Of a stretch of DNA of 64,000 nt, positions 62,758 through 64,000 are shown piece by piece (the first letter of the stretch is position 1; each line of letters starts with the position of its first letter). A program made the translations under genes and the position numbers. The DNA is from Diospyros lotus (taxonomy: Eukaryota; Streptophyta; Magnoliopsida; Ericales; Ebenaceae). The notes below the pieces were generated by a model. The model was not told the DNA's origin and made no database searches. It saw only the letters and a program-made list of their open reading frames with translations. The stretch lies in contig NW_026267104.1 in the NCBI RefSeq assembly GCF_014633365.1, positions 3,658,001-3,722,000 of the forward strand, in the 5' to 3' direction.

Positions 62758-64000
62758 TTCCCCGCCCCTTGGGAACCATCTTGTCCTCAAGATGCAGGTG
62801 GGGAAACTGGTAGGCAAGATATTGGGTTGACTCCCATGTGGCCTCGTCGGGTGTCATATTCTCCCATTGCACCAAGGCCTCAGATATCTTCTTGCGATTC
62901 CTCTTGATCACTCGATAGTCTAGGACCCTTAAGGGCTGGACCAGCAATGTGGTGTCCTCATTAAGCTCGGGCAAGTCGTGCACAACATCTGTCAGATGAC
63001 CCACCTTGGCTTTAAGTTGTGACACGTGAAAGACTGGATGCACACGTGTATCAGCGGGCAAGTCCAATTTGTAGGCCACGGGTCCAATCTTCTTGAGGAT
63101 TTTATAGGGCCCATAGTAACGGTAGCCCAATTTCATCTTGGCAGCAAGAGTAACACTCTTCTGCCTGCGTGGGCGAAGCTTGACATAAACCAAGTCGCCT
63201 TCTTGAAACTGTCGGTCTTGCCTTCCTTGGTCATAGTAGTTCTTCATGCGGGATTGTGCCTTGACCAGGTTGGCCTTCAACTCGTCCAAGAGTTCATCTC
63301 GTTCTACCAACACTTGATCCACGCTGTCCATGGGGGACTGGTTGGGCGTATAAGAGACAAGTGCAGGGGGAGTTCGCCCATAAACAGCTTCAAATGGGGT
63401 GTGTCCCAATGACTGGTGGTACGATGTGTTGTACCAATACTCTGCCCACGGAATGCGGTCGGCCCAAGTGTGGGGATTGCTTTGTGAAAAGCAACGGAGA
63501 TACTGCTCCAAGGTCCTGTTGGTGACCTCTGTTTGGCCGTCGGTCTGTGGGTGGTATGAGGAACTAGCAGAAAGCTCAGTCCCTAACATCTTGAACAGCT
63601 CCTTCCAAAAGTGGCTTGTGAAGATTCTGTCCCTGTCGGTAATGATAGTGCGTGGCAGGCCATGTAGCCGAACCACTGTCTGCATGAACACTCGAGCCAC
63701 GGATTGGGCAGTGAATGGGTGAACCAGAGGAATGAAGTGAGCATACTTGCTCAATCGGTCCACCACGACTAAGATAGAGGAAAATCCTTGAGATTTTGGC
63801 AGACCCTCTACAAAGTCCATTGTTAAATCCTCCCAAATCTGATCAGGCACGGGCAAGGGTTGCAGCAAACCGCTAGGCCGTGTGGAGTCGCTCTTGGCGC
63901 GCTGGCAGGTGTCACACTCTGCAATGTGCCTGGCTATTTGCTGTTTCACGCCTTCCCAATAGAAGAGCCGGCTAAGTCTCTGCCAGGTGCGGTAGCTTCC
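62360..64000 (-). CDS. Chromodomain Gypsy pol: integrase and chromodomain, 5' part off window
   Basis: The integrase of a Ty3/Gypsy chromovirus-type retrotransposon, which inserts the DNA copy; the chromodomain guides it to modified chromatin. The frame is open from the window edge: an integrase zinc-binding end (CDTCQRAK near 63905), catalytic core with its three acidic positions (LTMDFVEGLP, ITDRDRIFTS, DGQTEVTNRTLEQYL), the plant Gypsy tether (HPVFHVSQLKAKVG), and a chromodomain (EALVQWENMTPDEATWES) at about 62780-62930. There is no stop before the polypurine tract: the frame runs a further ~130 codons through the 3' LTR to 62360, a compositional tail with repeated QAT/PH motifs. No disabling mutation is visible in the part present, so this element may be young or active. 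Confidence 0.9.
   Translation of the reverse strand, partial: GSYRTWQRLSRLFYWEGVKQQIARHIAECDTCQRAKSDSTRPSGLLQPLPVPDQIWEDLTMDFVEGLPKSQGFSSILVVVDRLSKYAHFIPLVHPFTAQSVARVFMQTVVRLHGLPRTIITDRDRIFTSHFWKELFKMLGTELSASSSYHPQTDGQTEVTNRTLEQYLRCFSQSNPHTWADRIPWAEYWYNTSYHQSLGHTPFEAVYGRTPPALVSYTPNQSPMDSVDQVLVERDELLDELKANLVKAQSRMKNYYDQGRQDRQFQEGDLVYVKLRPRRQKSVTLAAKMKLGYRYYGPYKILKKIGPVAYKLDLPADTRVHPVFHVSQLKAKVGHLTDVVHDLPELNEDTTLLVQPLRVLDYRVIKRNRKKISEALVQWENMTPDEATWESTQYLAYQFPHLHLEDKMVPKGRGMLNPQVAATMAEVPIMPAIDSNLPQAAPHLLQSDAHDKPMGAKTVDRAPQQATLLQAEAALPHAEAMLPHNKPHRATPQPSACSLAPTEATAGQATEARTDASRIPNSCEGRARAATMRLAAQPAAPHLLPS
62758..62770 (-). promoter_or_regulatory. Polypurine tract of the Gypsy element
   Basis: On the minus strand a run of A and G with one C (CCAAGGGGCGGGGA) lies immediately before the LTR start. 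Confidence 0.7.

Noticed and set aside
62254..62813. Plus-strand open frames in the GC-rich stretch
   Set aside because: They are antisense to the Gypsy LTR and pol frame, and their composition follows the high GC content.

Overview
This window is AT-rich nuclear DNA from a flowering plant, most likely a eudicot. The evidence is plant-type transposons (Copia and chromodomain Gypsy LTR elements, an RTE-type LINE, CACTA, Harbinger, hAT and Mutator-like elements, tRNA-derived SINEs) and plant-specific gene families. It is not an ordinary gene-rich region. It is a birth-and-death cluster built from two host gene families, broken, duplicated and reshuffled among (AT)n/(AG)n microsatellites and transposons. 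One 100-N assembly gap (42387-42486) interrupts it.

Family 1 is zinc-finger homeodomain (ZF-HD) genes, all on the minus strand and all single-exon. I find ten copies or remnants: 5575-5824, 13171-13244, 14266-22245, 24769-24927, 33617-34099, 34207-34446, 45193-45750, 50182-50733, 50950-50996 and 59632-59812. Only 50182-50733 (183 aa) is a complete ATG-to-stop reading frame. The 45193-45750 copy is full length but has ATT where its paralogs have ATG. The 14266-22245 copy would be a full 179-aa frame except for two transposon insertions. Every copy has a (CT)n tract within a few bases upstream of its start codon.

Family 2 is a YY1-like C2H2 zinc-finger gene on the plus strand. Its last two exons are intact at 3284-3427 and 3961-4515, with the remaining exons presumably off the left edge behind an antisense LINE. 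Single-exon fragments of the same gene are scattered at 23954-24060, 25366-25410, 26546-26637, 28948-29355, 32058-32079, 54751-55000, 58925-59033 and 60212-60252. They are often next to ZF-HD remnants in the same relative layout, so the duplicated unit contained both genes.

Layout: 1-2870 RTE LINE (minus). 2871-4515 YY1-like gene end. 5.5-13.2 kb ZF-HD remnants with a Harbinger-like element (7149-8204), a SINE-like unit, a Copia gag fragment and a CACTA element (11763-12496). 14.3-22.2 kb ZF-HD gene split by a 6.0-kb Copia element (14373-20403, itself carrying a rearranged second Copia) and a 1.4-kb hAT-like element (20681-22077). 23.6-31 kb YY1-like fragments, one capped by a Copia LTR that contains a SINE. 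33.6-34.5 kb tandem ZF-HD pair. 37.1-39.9 kb LTR-like insertion. 40-57 kb repeated modules with two ZF-HD genes. 57.4-58.6 kb inverted pair of Harbinger-type elements. 58.9-60.3 kb degenerate YY1/ZF-HD unit. 60.5-64 kb Copia LTR and gag start, interrupted by a chromodomain Gypsy element that runs off the right edge.

The strongest observations are the precisely reconstructable double interruption of a ZF-HD gene; an LTR-age paradox (host Copia LTRs differ at 1/311 positions, the LTR copies of the element nested inside it at 6/257); independent loss of different zinc ligands in different ZF-HD copies; and a ~517-bp-arm inverted repeat of two mobile elements inside a YY1-like intron. I saw no CRISPR, operon or prokaryotic system.
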